From: Candidatus Zhuqueibacterota bacterium
Lineage (GTDB): Bacteria > Zhuqueibacterota > Zhuqueibacteria > Thermofontimicrobiales > Thiofontviventaceae
Reading direction: 5' to 3'
Assembly (NCBI GenBank): GCA_016931935.1
Contig: JAFGDW010000087.1
Location: forward strand, 1-48,487
Length of the DNA: 48,487 nucleotides
Position 1 is the stretch's first letter. The number at the start of each line of letters is the position of its first letter. The notes below the pieces were generated by a model that searched no databases, was not told where the DNA came from, and saw only the letters and a program-made list of their open reading frames with translations. Both the position numbers and the translations under genes were made by a program. Of this stretch, positions 18,738 through 26,604 are shown piece by piece.

Positions 18738-18851
18738 TGTCTGTTCCTTTAAATTTTGAAAATTCATTGCCATTGTAAGTTGATTGAGAATGATTGAACA
18801 GTGTAATTGAACACATTGGACACCAGCCTTTCTGGATATTTAAATTCATTC

Positions 18852-18886
18852 AAAAAAAAAGACCGTGAGGAGATTCGCTCACGGTC
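18852..18886 (-). terminator. Attenuator terminator upstream of the ABC-F gene
   Basis: On the minus strand GACCGTGAG (18886-18878) pairs with CTCACGGTC (18869-18861), loop eight bases, followed by nine Ts (18860-18852). It lies 115 bases before the ABC-F start and downstream of its own promoter and a leader ORF, so it is placed to stop transcription prematurely. Confidence 0.85.
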
Positions 18887-18915
18887 TTCAAAGAAATTAT
18901 TTATTTAATCGGCAA

Positions 18916-18999
18916 TTACAGCGTTTTTCTCTCCCTGACAGGTCGAGCAGAATGCTCAACGACTATCGTCAATAAAATATGCATGGAGAGATTGCGCAT
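18916..18999 (-). CDS. Leader peptide of the ABC-F attenuator
   Basis: 27 codons from ATG 18999 to TAA 18918-18916, preceded by AGGAA with seven-base spacing. The peptide begins MRNLSMHILL and ends RPVRERKTL; the basic RxxRxRK stretch just before the stop resembles arrest-prone leader ends. A seven-base-pair hairpin (18960-18954 with 18948-18942) lies inside its second half. Position between a strong promoter and an intrinsic terminator is the classic arrangement of ribosome-sensing attenuators for ribosome-protection genes. Translation is inferred, not shown. Confidence 0.65.
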   Translation of the reverse strand: MRNLSMHILLTIVVEHSARPVRERKTL

Positions 19000-19043
19000 G
19001 TTTATGTTCCTGGTTTGGTTATGTTCTGAAATATCTTGTGTAA

Positions 19044-19072
19044 ATAATAATAAATTTAATTGACAATGTCAA
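19044..19072 (-). promoter_or_regulatory. Consensus promoter of the ABC-F leader
   Basis: Minus-strand TTGACA (19072-19067), 17 bases, TATTAT (19049-19044): the best promoter match in the window. The -35 is embedded in a perfect inverted repeat TTGACA-T-TGTCAA (19072-19060), a possible operator. Transcription would start near 19037 and read the leader ORF after about 38 nt. Confidence 0.75.
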
Positions 19073-19108
19073 GCAAAAATATTCACATACAAAATATATA
19101 TAGCGTCG

Positions 19109-21529
19109 CTATCTCACAACCCGAATTCCCACGGTTGGAATCGGGGGAAGCCATTTAAACGGATGCTCGACATGATAATCGACCATTTCTCCATTTCTGG
19201 TAAAATAGGCAACCTCACTATTTTTATAATACAATGGATTTTTACGACTATATGCATTGCGTACGGAAAGATACATTTCCATATGCCAGGTTGAAAAATG
19301 AAATTCTTTGGTAAGGCTTATATCCAGCCGATGATACCAGGGATAGCGGATATGATTTGGGGGAATCTCCACAAAGATACTCGTGTAATGATCTGTATTT
19401 TGTGTCTCCCAATTAATGCTGTGGACTCCGGCGATAAAATTATCCATAGAATAAGGTACGCCGCTATAGAGAACCCATGAACAGGAGAATTTCCAATTTT
19501 TAAAAATAGATTTTGAAGCATAAATATCGATACGATAGCGTTGATCCCAATTGGTGTCATAATTAGTACCATCAATTGTGCGGTACGATCTGGCTAACGT
19601 AAATGCAGTCCAGTTATTCCAGCCGAATAGTTTCCATTGACTGAATAGTTCTAACCCATACGCCTTGCCAGGGGTTTGAATAAAATTGGGCGCAGGGCCA
19701 ACAGATTTGATTAGATTATTATAATCTTTCATGTATGCATTTATGGATAATCGATGTCCACTCTTTGTGAGATATTCAAATCCCAAAATGTAATGATCTG
19801 CCGTTTCCAGTGATAAGCTGTCACCGACCGGAAAATAGAGCCGCATGAATCCGATCACACCGTCTTCCAGTGCTGTGGAAATTCCTTGTGTATAATGGCC
19901 GTAAGCAGTTTTTAGAGTAATATTGTCCGATAAATCATAATTCACATTAATTCTGGGTTCAAAGGTTTTTTTATCTTGAACTGACCATTTTGTGCTTCTT
20001 ATGCCGGCACGGAGATGCAGTGACGGTGTTATATCGCGGAGGGCATCAATATAACCGTTGTACATTTTGAAATGCCGGACAAAATCAAATTGTGATTCCG
20101 GCGCGTAATCAAAATAAAGCTTAATGTAATCTTCATATTGCAGGATAGGCGTTGTCGGCACATCGCTTCTGCCCCAGCCATAATCGGTGTTAAACCATGT
20201 GTGTTGGATGCCACCGGTTAAAACAGTTGATGAATTCGGTTTCCAGTCGAACGTTAGTTTTGTCGTATAATCTGTCAACTGATTGGTGACGTTTACCCCC
20301 GGAATTCTATCTGCTTCCAAAATTATGTTCTTTTTTGCTTCATATTCTGATGGCAAATTAACCGGGAATTCAAAAAGTGTTCGGCTATTGAAGTGATTCT
20401 CGGCAATGCTTGAATAACCCTGAATGTGTGTGGATAACGTTTTGTTCCAGCGTCGGTCCCAACTAACAGACGCCAGTTGATTTTGCCATGAATAATCACG
20501 TTGGTCCATTTCTTGATAATGAGTATACTTTTCATAGTTATCATCATATAATCTGCTTCGGTATTTCTGTTCGTCGCGAAATCTGTCGCGGAAACCGAAT
20601 AGCATAGCTGAAATTGTGTTGTTGGAATCTGGTGTAAATGCAACCCTGGTAAATAAATCGTAAAACGCATACGGTATTTGATTATCGTTGCCTTTGAATA
20701 ACAGATCATAATAACTTTTTCTGCCGGAAACTATCCATTCAAAACGTTTATTCCAGCGTCCACTGGCTGTTAAATCTGTGGCTATCAATGAGATGTCGGC
20801 GCTTGTCTCCAGTGATTTTTGCGGTGAATGAGCGCGCACATTCATAACGGAACCGAGTCGCTCGCCGTACTGCGCGGAACAGCCGCCGGGCGAGAAGTGC
20901 ACTTCGCCAATCAGATCAGGATTGAAGGCGCTGGCCAGACCGAAGACATGAAACGGGTAATAAACCGGCACACCTTCCAACAGAACTAAATTTTGATCGG
21001 GGCTGCCGCCGCGGACATTCAATTCGTTGGTAAGGTCGTTCGAGCTGATGACGCCGGGAAGAAACATTAACGAACGATTGATATCCGGTGTGATGGCATA
21101 TGGTATCAGGCGTAATTCGGACAAGTTCATTCGTACTGCGCCAGCATCCATATCAAGAAACCTGATGTCATCAGCATAACGGTCGCCTTCCACAATCAGT
21201 TCATCGAAAATCAGCGATAATCGTTTTAGCGCAATATGAAATTCAAACTTTTCATTGCTGTCCGGCAGTATTACTATTTTTGCTTTCTCGTAACCAATAT
21301 ACGATATCACGAGTGTATCGGTGACAGTATTAGCAAATCGTAGATTAAAGCGACCGTATCTGTCGGATGTCGTGCCGGTTCGACTATTTATGAAAAATAT
21401 ATTTGCACCCATCAATGTATGCCTGGATGCCTGATCTTGTACGGTTCCACTGAGTGTAACCGGTTTGGTTAAGGCGCTGTGTGATGTAAATATAACTGTA
21501 CTAATCATCAGGCATAAAATGTATTTCAT
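19109..21529 (-). CDS. TonB-dependent outer-membrane receptor with carboxypeptidase-regulatory N-domain
   Basis: 806 residues. A signal peptide is followed by a CarboxypepD_reg-like domain (about 23-105; TLSGTVQDQASRHTLMGANIFF, YGRFNLRF, ISYIGYEKA), then a plug domain (about 130-240; LNVRGGSPDQNLVLLEGVPVYYPFHVFG), then a beta-barrel rich in alternating aromatic strands, ending in a C-terminal strand TVGIRVVR. It transports an unknown substrate across the outer membrane using TonB energy. Its ATG overlaps the stop of the DUF4249-like gene (TAATG), so receptor and lipoprotein are translationally coupled. No SusD-type partner is present, which argues against a classical glycan locus. Confidence 0.88.
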   Translation of the reverse strand: MKYILCLMISTVIFTSHSALTKPVTLSGTVQDQASRHTLMGANIFFINSRTGTTSDRYGRFNLRFANTVTDTLVISYIGYEKAKIVILPDSNEKFEFHIALKRLSLIFDELIVEGDRYADDIRFLDMDAGAVRMNLSELRLIPYAITPDINRSLMFLPGVISSNDLTNELNVRGGSPDQNLVLLEGVPVYYPFHVFGLASAFNPDLIGEVHFSPGGCSAQYGERLGSVMNVRAHSPQKSLETSADISLIATDLTASGRWNKRFEWIVSGRKSYYDLLFKGNDNQIPYAFYDLFTRVAFTPDSNNTISAMLFGFRDRFRDEQKYRSRLYDDNYEKYTHYQEMDQRDYSWQNQLASVSWDRRWNKTLSTHIQGYSSIAENHFNSRTLFEFPVNLPSEYEAKKNIILEADRIPGVNVTNQLTDYTTKLTFDWKPNSSTVLTGGIQHTWFNTDYGWGRSDVPTTPILQYEDYIKLYFDYAPESQFDFVRHFKMYNGYIDALRDITPSLHLRAGIRSTKWSVQDKKTFEPRINVNYDLSDNITLKTAYGHYTQGISTALEDGVIGFMRLYFPVGDSLSLETADHYILGFEYLTKSGHRLSINAYMKDYNNLIKSVGPAPNFIQTPGKAYGLELFSQWKLFGWNNWTAFTLARSYRTIDGTNYDTNWDQRYRIDIYASKSIFKNWKFSCSWVLYSGVPYSMDNFIAGVHSINWETQNTDHYTSIFVEIPPNHIRYPWYHRLDISLTKEFHFSTWHMEMYLSVRNAYSRKNPLYYKNSEVAYFTRNGEMVDYHVEHPFKWLPPIPTVGIRVVR

Positions 21530-22392
21530 TACAAATTATCATCCTTTCGAAAGCGTACCAATATTGTATCAGTAATTGAATAATACGATGCAAAATAACC
21601 GAGTCCTTGAGCGAGATTATTGTTTTGACCAGAGTCGAATTTTAATTTATCCGAAAGTTCACTAAAGCGTTCTAGCTCCGATTGATCAAGGCTCCAGCTT
21701 TCATCGGGCAAGAAGCTGGAATCCATCGCCGTGATAGTCAGAACTAATCGGATGGTTTGCATGAAAAATGTCGAATCTGAATAATTATAGTTATCTGGCT
21801 CAAAGAATGGTAATTTAGTACTTGTTTCATAGGTCGTTTTGAATGCTATCCGGTAAATCGAATTCATGCCCTTTAAATCGATTTTATAGGATAATGCATG
21901 TTTACTCGGCATCCATGAAATAACCGGTGGATCGACAATGCCTTCATATAAAAATGCATAAGTTTCTTTGACTTTATATTCAAGGGTGTCGCTTTTTGTG
22001 TGAACGTTCAATTTAAAATTGCCCGGCACCCATGTATGCCCGTGAATAAAACTCTTATCATACAACTTGATAGAAAGTTCGTATTGCTTGCCGGGGATAA
22101 TTGTCAATTCATCCGAATTCCATCTATAGAATCCTGGTTTAATTTCCAGCGCCCGATATATTTGATATTCATCGGTAATCGTTGTATATGCATTTGTTAT
22201 TGCCATCGGCATATTTTCCGGTATTATTTTTTCAATGAAAATGCCTTGTTGGGATAAGTTAGGAGAAATTTTGGATTGAATGTAATAGTGACTCAGCGAA
22301 TCCGGTGAAATAAGGATAGGGTCTGTTGAGCAATTTATAATTACAATGATTAGAACTATGAATAGTTTTCTGCTACTGCCGCTGGAATGCAT
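21529..22392 (-). CDS. DUF4249-like lipoprotein, receptor partner
   Basis: 287 residues. Short lipoprotein signal (KLFIVLIIVIINC, lipobox Cys near 21). The N-terminal half has the beta-sandwich rhythm of DUF4249 proteins: ITNAYTTITDE, LEIKPGFYRW, TIIPGKQYELSIKLYD and a HTWVPG strand. Members of that family sit beside TonB-dependent receptors in FCB genomes and are taken as surface partner lipoproteins. The adjacent coupled receptor supports this. Substrate unknown. Confidence 0.65.
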   Translation of the reverse strand: MHSSGSSRKLFIVLIIVIINCSTDPILISPDSLSHYYIQSKISPNLSQQGIFIEKIIPENMPMAITNAYTTITDEYQIYRALEIKPGFYRWNSDELTIIPGKQYELSIKLYDKSFIHGHTWVPGNFKLNVHTKSDTLEYKVKETYAFLYEGIVDPPVISWMPSKHALSYKIDLKGMNSIYRIAFKTTYETSTKLPFFEPDNYNYSDSTFFMQTIRLVLTITAMDSSFLPDESWSLDQSELERFSELSDKLKFDSGQNNNLAQGLGYFASYYSITDTILVRFRKDDNL

Positions 22393-22436
22393 TTATTTTC
22401 TTCCTAAATAAATTGGGTGAGGAAATGCAATTAATC

Positions 22437-23291
22437 TTAATTTGTTGGCGTAAATACTCGAACAAACATGTCAATTGATGTGACTTTATTCGTTACATTA
22501 CCAACACTGCTGCTGTTAATACTACGCACCGGATAAAGTGTACTATATATAGGAGTGTGTGGTATCGTCCAACTTTCTTCATCTCCCTGCCTATCTTCAT
22601 GCTCAAAGAGTGAAATGCTAACAGGCCGTGCAATTCTTCCGTTATCATCGGGGCCATCATCACTCCACTGGAAAGAATTTACCAAATCATTATAACGATC
22701 GTCAGTTAAAGGGACATTGCACATATTCCAATCACCATTGTTCCAAAGTAGACTATAAATTATTTTATGCCACCAACCGTAGGGATATCCATAATATGAT
22801 TTATAAAGAGAGAAACGGAAGGGGGTTCCAGAATAATTTGCATATGGAAAAATTGTAGCAAGATCCCAACAGGTCTCATATGTTGGTTTAGCAATAGCTA
22901 ACGTATTAAGTAATTGCATATGTAATTGTGTGACATCTTTCAAAGTTAAAGCTGTTTTACATTCAAGGTCAAGCTCAATGTTATATGATTTCATCTCATA
23001 TTGATCCGTCTCGGGATAGTAAATATTGAAGGTAGGAGTTTTAGAATCAGCCACCTGTAAAATACGAATTGTTGTATAGCGATTCTTTCTCGCTATCTCC
23101 AGTGCTTTTTCATTTACAATACTTGGAATGGATTCCGGATTTATCAATTTAAGTTCACTGATTTTTAATACGTCATCATTTTTAGAGTTCATGTCGCTTG
23201 ATGTATTGATGTCACTTGCATTTTTTTCACAAAAAGAAAAGAAGAGTAATAAAGGTACTAAAAACAACGCGAGATTGTTATTTAGTTTCAT
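22437..23291 (-). CDS. Lipoprotein of unknown function
   Basis: 284 residues from ATG 23291, chosen for AGGAGA nine bases upstream and because a lipoprotein signal then starts the protein (hydrophobic stretch ending FFSFC). An alternative start 16 codons earlier would put charged residues before the signal. After a polar Asp/Ser/Asn linker, the body shows conserved-looking W, C, G and Y-rich stretches (NYSGTPFRFSLYKSYYGYP, LLWNNGDWNMCNVPL) and an acidic patch (HEDRQGDEESW). I recognise no family. It lies 44 bases before the DUF4249-like gene and likely heads the receptor operon. Confidence 0.65.
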   Translation of the reverse strand: MKLNNNLALFLVPLLLFFSFCEKNASDINTSSDMNSKNDDVLKISELKLINPESIPSIVNEKALEIARKNRYTTIRILQVADSKTPTFNIYYPETDQYEMKSYNIELDLECKTALTLKDVTQLHMQLLNTLAIAKPTYETCWDLATIFPYANYSGTPFRFSLYKSYYGYPYGWWHKIIYSLLWNNGDWNMCNVPLTDDRYNDLVNSFQWSDDGPDDNGRIARPVSISLFEHEDRQGDEESWTIPHTPIYSTLYPVRSINSSSVGNVTNKVTSIDMFVRVFTPTN

Positions 23292-23339
23292 GATTAAAAA
23301 TTCTCCTGTTTTTAATTTAATAAAATATTCCTCACCCAA

Positions 23340-23696
23340 TAGATTATGATATTGGATTTGAATATATTAAAAAAAAAAAAACAGATGCAACAAAAATTAA
23401 ATATTGAGTGAAAATAAAATAAATTAATTAATATAATACGATTCGATACTAATTTTAAAACAAATGTAATATTGACGTCTGGTAAAAAGTCGAAAAATAT
23501 TTTTTACACCACAATATATAGACAATAAACTTACTTATTAACGCTTTATAATGTGTTCGAATTGCGTGATTCAGACTTTTTACGAGTTCATTAATATTAT
23601 TTTTAAAATATACGATAAAAGCCTAAAATTCGAAATGTATTTTAATTGCTCTCTTTGAATATTAAATGAGGGCTGGCGTACTTTTATTTCTGCAAA
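23340..23696. other. Very AT-rich gene-free region upstream of the receptor operon
   Basis: About 355 bases with no ORF, including a 13-A homopolymer (23369-23381). It is clearly more AT-rich than its flanks. It should hold the receptor-operon promoter, but I cannot pick one -35/-10 pair with confidence. Confidence 0.5.
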
Positions 23697-24746
23697 CTAA
23701 TTCAACCGATAGTTCCGAATTGACCAAACAATCGGCTGGATAAATGCAGTAATCACGCGGAAAAGCGGCAGGATAATAATCAAGCCCAACAACCCGCCGG
23801 AAAACATACCAACTAACATGAAGAATAACACGATGAGCGGGTGTGGTGGTGATTGTTTGGCGGCTATTTTCGTCATCAAAAATAAATTGTAAATTAATCG
23901 TGTTGTAGAAAGTCCTACAATAACGGCAATTAATTGATAATTAAAACCACTGATCGGCGCCATAATTAAAACAGCCAGAATTGTGGCGATGGCGGTTCCA
24001 AAGTAGGGGATTAGAAAAACCAGTCCCACAAAAATACTCACTGCCAGAAATGAAGGAATTGCCAACAAATAAAACGCCAGTGAGGTGGTAATTACAATTA
24101 TTGTCGTCGAGAAAAACAGTTCAATCGTCACTTCACGCAGCCGTTGATCGATATTGTAAATGGCATGAATCGTTAATTCCACGAACCGATTTGGCAGCCT
24201 GCGAATCATCGACTTTTTTAAATTATCACCATCGCGCAGAAGGAAAAATGCAATGAAGGGTACGAATGAAATCGCTAACAGCAGCAACGAACTTGTTGGG
24301 GAAACTCCCACGCTGCGATCCGTCAGGTAACCCATTAAAATGAGTGAATGTTTAAATGTGGATTCCAGCGGTTTCAAATAGGTAAATTTATCCAAATGTC
24401 TGTTTAACGATGTCGTGAGTGTGGTGATATTTGCAGATGAAAAATCATTCAGGAATGCATTAAAATGGATTTGCATCCTGGGAAACCAAAGTATCGCCAA
24501 CGCAATTAGCACAAGTGCAACAACGAGTAATACTAAAAATATCGCGTGTGTTCGTTTGATGGAAATGGCCTCAAGCTGTGCCAAAATCGGTTCAAGCGCT
24601 GACGCCAGCATAAAGGATAAAATCACTGGTACAAACGTAAGTGTTGCATACGTGGCGAGCCAAATCACAAGCAAGCCAAGTACACCGGATGCAATAATAA
24701 TGATCAGTTGTTTATCGATGGTTAATTCAGCTTTGGCGTGGTTCAT
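23697..24746 (-). CDS. AI-2E family transporter (PerM/YhhT-type membrane protein)
   Basis: 349 residues with about seven to eight membrane segments. It has the family's layout: two N-terminal helices, a long charged periplasmic-side region (about 85-150), then the helical pack with ATILAVLIMAPISGF, VFLIPYFGTAIA and a GMFSGGLLGLIIILPL C-terminus. Members range from AI-2 export (TqsA) to Na+/H+ exchange, so the substrate is open. It starts 11 bases after the cNMP-binding gene and is co-transcribed with it. Confidence 0.85.
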   Translation of the reverse strand: MNHAKAELTIDKQLIIIIASGVLGLLVIWLATYATLTFVPVILSFMLASALEPILAQLEAISIKRTHAIFLVLLVVALVLIALAILWFPRMQIHFNAFLNDFSSANITTLTTSLNRHLDKFTYLKPLESTFKHSLILMGYLTDRSVGVSPTSSLLLLAISFVPFIAFFLLRDGDNLKKSMIRRLPNRFVELTIHAIYNIDQRLREVTIELFFSTTIIVITTSLAFYLLAIPSFLAVSIFVGLVFLIPYFGTAIATILAVLIMAPISGFNYQLIAVIVGLSTTRLIYNLFLMTKIAAKQSPPHPLIVLFFMLVGMFSGGLLGLIIILPLFRVITAFIQPIVWSIRNYRLN

Positions 24747-24757
24747 TGGTTCTATGG

Positions 24758-25282
24758 CTAGAGAATAAAATTAGCGTTAGATAAGTTTTCCCGGATCTGG
24801 CGAATCTCTTCGTCGCGCTGATGCAGTTGTTGAGAGATTAAGCCGTTTAAGATCATCATAATTTTGTTGCCCAGTTTGGGCTTGCGATCCATCAGCCGTA
24901 TTAATTCGGGGCGAAACAACGCAATCAGACAACAATCTTCTGTGGCTGTCGCAGTGTATGAACGAGATTGTTGATCATCAAGAAACGACAATTCGCCAAA
25001 AAAATCACCCCGCATCAGTAATGTTGTCGGTGAATTTCCGTTCAGAGATTCGTCGTGATATAATTTAATCGCGCCTTCATGGATGAAATACATCCCGATG
25101 CCCGGTTCTTTGGCATAAAAAACCGATTCACCCTTTTTAAACCAACGTACGTGAATAAGCCGCGTAAATTCACGCAGTTCATCCGTAGCCAGTCGTTTAA
25201 AAACCGGCAGGGTGTTCAGGAATGATTCAACGCTAAGAAATCCATTGCTGGAATTACCGCGCTTCGGTTGCGATGCTTTCAT
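24758..25282 (-). CDS. Cyclic-nucleotide-binding domain protein without DNA-binding domain
   Basis: 174 residues. Residues about 25-145 form a single cNMP-binding beta-roll (FKRLATDELREFTRLIH, GESVFYAKEPGIGMYFIHEGAIKLY, LMRGDFFGELSFLDDQQSRSYTATATEDCCLIAL). The phosphate-binding cassette GELSFLDDQQSRSYTA keeps the Glu and an Arg-Ser pair like CRP. A C-terminal helix (MIMILNGLISQQLHQRDEEI) would be the dimer helix, but no HTH follows, so it is probably a ligand-sensing regulator acting on a protein. It precedes the AI-2E gene by 11 bases. Its promoter overlaps the start so closely that the mRNA should be leaderless. Confidence 0.85.
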   Translation of the reverse strand: MKASQPKRGNSSNGFLSVESFLNTLPVFKRLATDELREFTRLIHVRWFKKGESVFYAKEPGIGMYFIHEGAIKLYHDESLNGNSPTTLLMRGDFFGELSFLDDQQSRSYTATATEDCCLIALFRPELIRLMDRKPKLGNKIMMILNGLISQQLHQRDEEIRQIRENLSNANFIL

Positions 25283-25288
25283 GACGTT

Positions 25289-25317
25289 AATATAGTAATA
25301 TCAAAATTCTGTGTCAA
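25289..25317 (-). promoter_or_regulatory. Consensus promoter giving a leaderless mRNA
   Basis: Minus-strand TTGACA (25317-25312), 17 bases, TATATT (25294-25289). Only six bases separate the -10 from the ATG at 25282, so the expected start point is the A of the ATG. Confidence 0.7.
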
Positions 25318-25452
25318 GGAATATTTTTGTATTAATCCCGTATTAACAGAGTGTAACATGTCGGAGTGAATAATCCGTGTTGGAAATTGTCTTCACTGAA
25401 ATTGTGGATTTTTTTGTTGCTTTTCGTATTAAAAACATTTATCTTATACGCT

Positions 25453-26604
25453 ATGATTTTCCGCATATGCACAATAATGATGCTGGTTTTTTCAACTGTT
25501 GTACTGGCGCAATCGAATGATGTTTCAAAACGACGCACGGATCTGAATCAGATTCGTAAGGAGATTGAACAATTTGAACAACAGTTAAAAACCGAGGCAC
25601 AAAAAGAAGCCGATATTCTGGAAATGTTGGATAACATTGATCGGGAAATCGATTTGACGCATTCACTTCTGGATGACCTGAGCCAGGAAGAGAAAGATAA
25701 ATTACAAGCTATCCGAACGATCGGCCAGACAATAAAGGAAAAACGGCTGGAATTGGAGCGATTGCAGGAGATCTACGCCAAACGAATGGTCAATTTTTAC
25801 AAGCGTGGTCGACGCACGGATATTGAATTACTGTTATCCGCACAATCATTTAATCAGGTATTGTTATGGCTGAAGTATCAGAAAGCGCTTTCGGACAACG
25901 ATAAACGAAATTATGAAAATATAGTCGAGAAAAAGCAGACCATCGAAACACAAATCCGCGACTTGCGCAAAGAATATAAATCCAACAAGGAAATTCTGGC
26001 TGAGAAAACGGCTGAGGAAGAAAATTTAAGAAAACGTCGTGAAGAGCGCAACGAACTGCTTGCAACTGTTCGACAGAACAAACAACTGTATCTGGAAAAA
26101 TTACGCGAGTATGAAATTTCCGCCAAAGAAATCGAACGATTAATTTCCGTGCAGGAAGAACAGCGGGTAAGCAAAGGGATTGAAGGGGTGCTCGAGGAAA
26201 CGGATTTTCCCAAACTAAAAGGCAAAATGAACTGGCCAACAAATGGTGAAATCGTCACCGGTTTCGGGAAATACAAACATCCGCAGCTCAAAACCATTAC
26301 AGAAAGTATTGGCATCGATATAAAAGCGGATTACGGTCAGGAAGTTCGGGTTGTAGGAAATGGCAAAGTTACGGCGATTACCTGGCAGCGGGGCCGCGGT
26401 AATATTGTAATTGTAAATCATTATGGTGGCTATTATTCGGTGTACACGCATTTGTCCAGTATTTTCGTGAAGGTTGATAGTGAAGTTCACACAGGTGAGG
26501 TGATTGGTGAAGTGGGGGACACCGGGTCGCTACGGGGACCGATGCTTCATTTTGAAATATGGCAAAATAATAAAGTGTTGAATCCGGAACATTGGTTAAG
26601 TTGA
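25453..26604 (+). CDS. EnvC/NlpD-like amidase activator (degenerate M23)
   Basis: 383 residues from ATG 25453, which opens a normal signal peptide (MLVFSTVVLAQ). An upstream GTG at 25366 would give an over-long hydrophobic N-terminus. Residues about 25-250 are coiled coil (heptads with Glu/Lys/Leu, QIRKEIEQFEQQLKTEAQKE). The C-terminal LytM domain lacks catalytic zinc ligands: the HxxxD histidine is replaced (ESIGID) and HxH reads GPMLHFE. The overall form is that of EnvC, which binds and activates N-acetylmuramoyl-L-alanine amidases at the division site instead of cutting itself. The stop overlaps holB by one base (TGATG). Confidence 0.85.
   Translation: MIFRICTIMMLVFSTVVLAQSNDVSKRRTDLNQIRKEIEQFEQQLKTEAQKEADILEMLDNIDREIDLTHSLLDDLSQEEKDKLQAIRTIGQTIKEKRLELERLQEIYAKRMVNFYKRGRRTDIELLLSAQSFNQVLLWLKYQKALSDNDKRNYENIVEKKQTIETQIRDLRKEYKSNKEILAEKTAEEENLRKRREERNELLATVRQNKQLYLEKLREYEISAKEIERLISVQEEQRVSKGIEGVLEETDFPKLKGKMNWPTNGEIVTGFGKYKHPQLKTITESIGIDIKADYGQEVRVVGNGKVTAITWQRGRGNIVIVNHYGGYYSVYTHLSSIFVKVDSEVHTGEVIGEVGDTGSLRGPMLHFEIWQNNKVLNPEHWLS

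Noticed and set aside
18667..18849. 60-codon minus-strand frame before the ABC-F gene
   Set aside because: It begins after the attenuator terminator and runs into the ABC-F gene in another frame; no ribosome site. The leader ORF at 18999-18916 fits much better.
25366..25452. Upstream GTG start for the EnvC-like gene
   Set aside because: It would add a second hydrophobic stretch before a normal signal peptide and has no separate Shine-Dalgarno.
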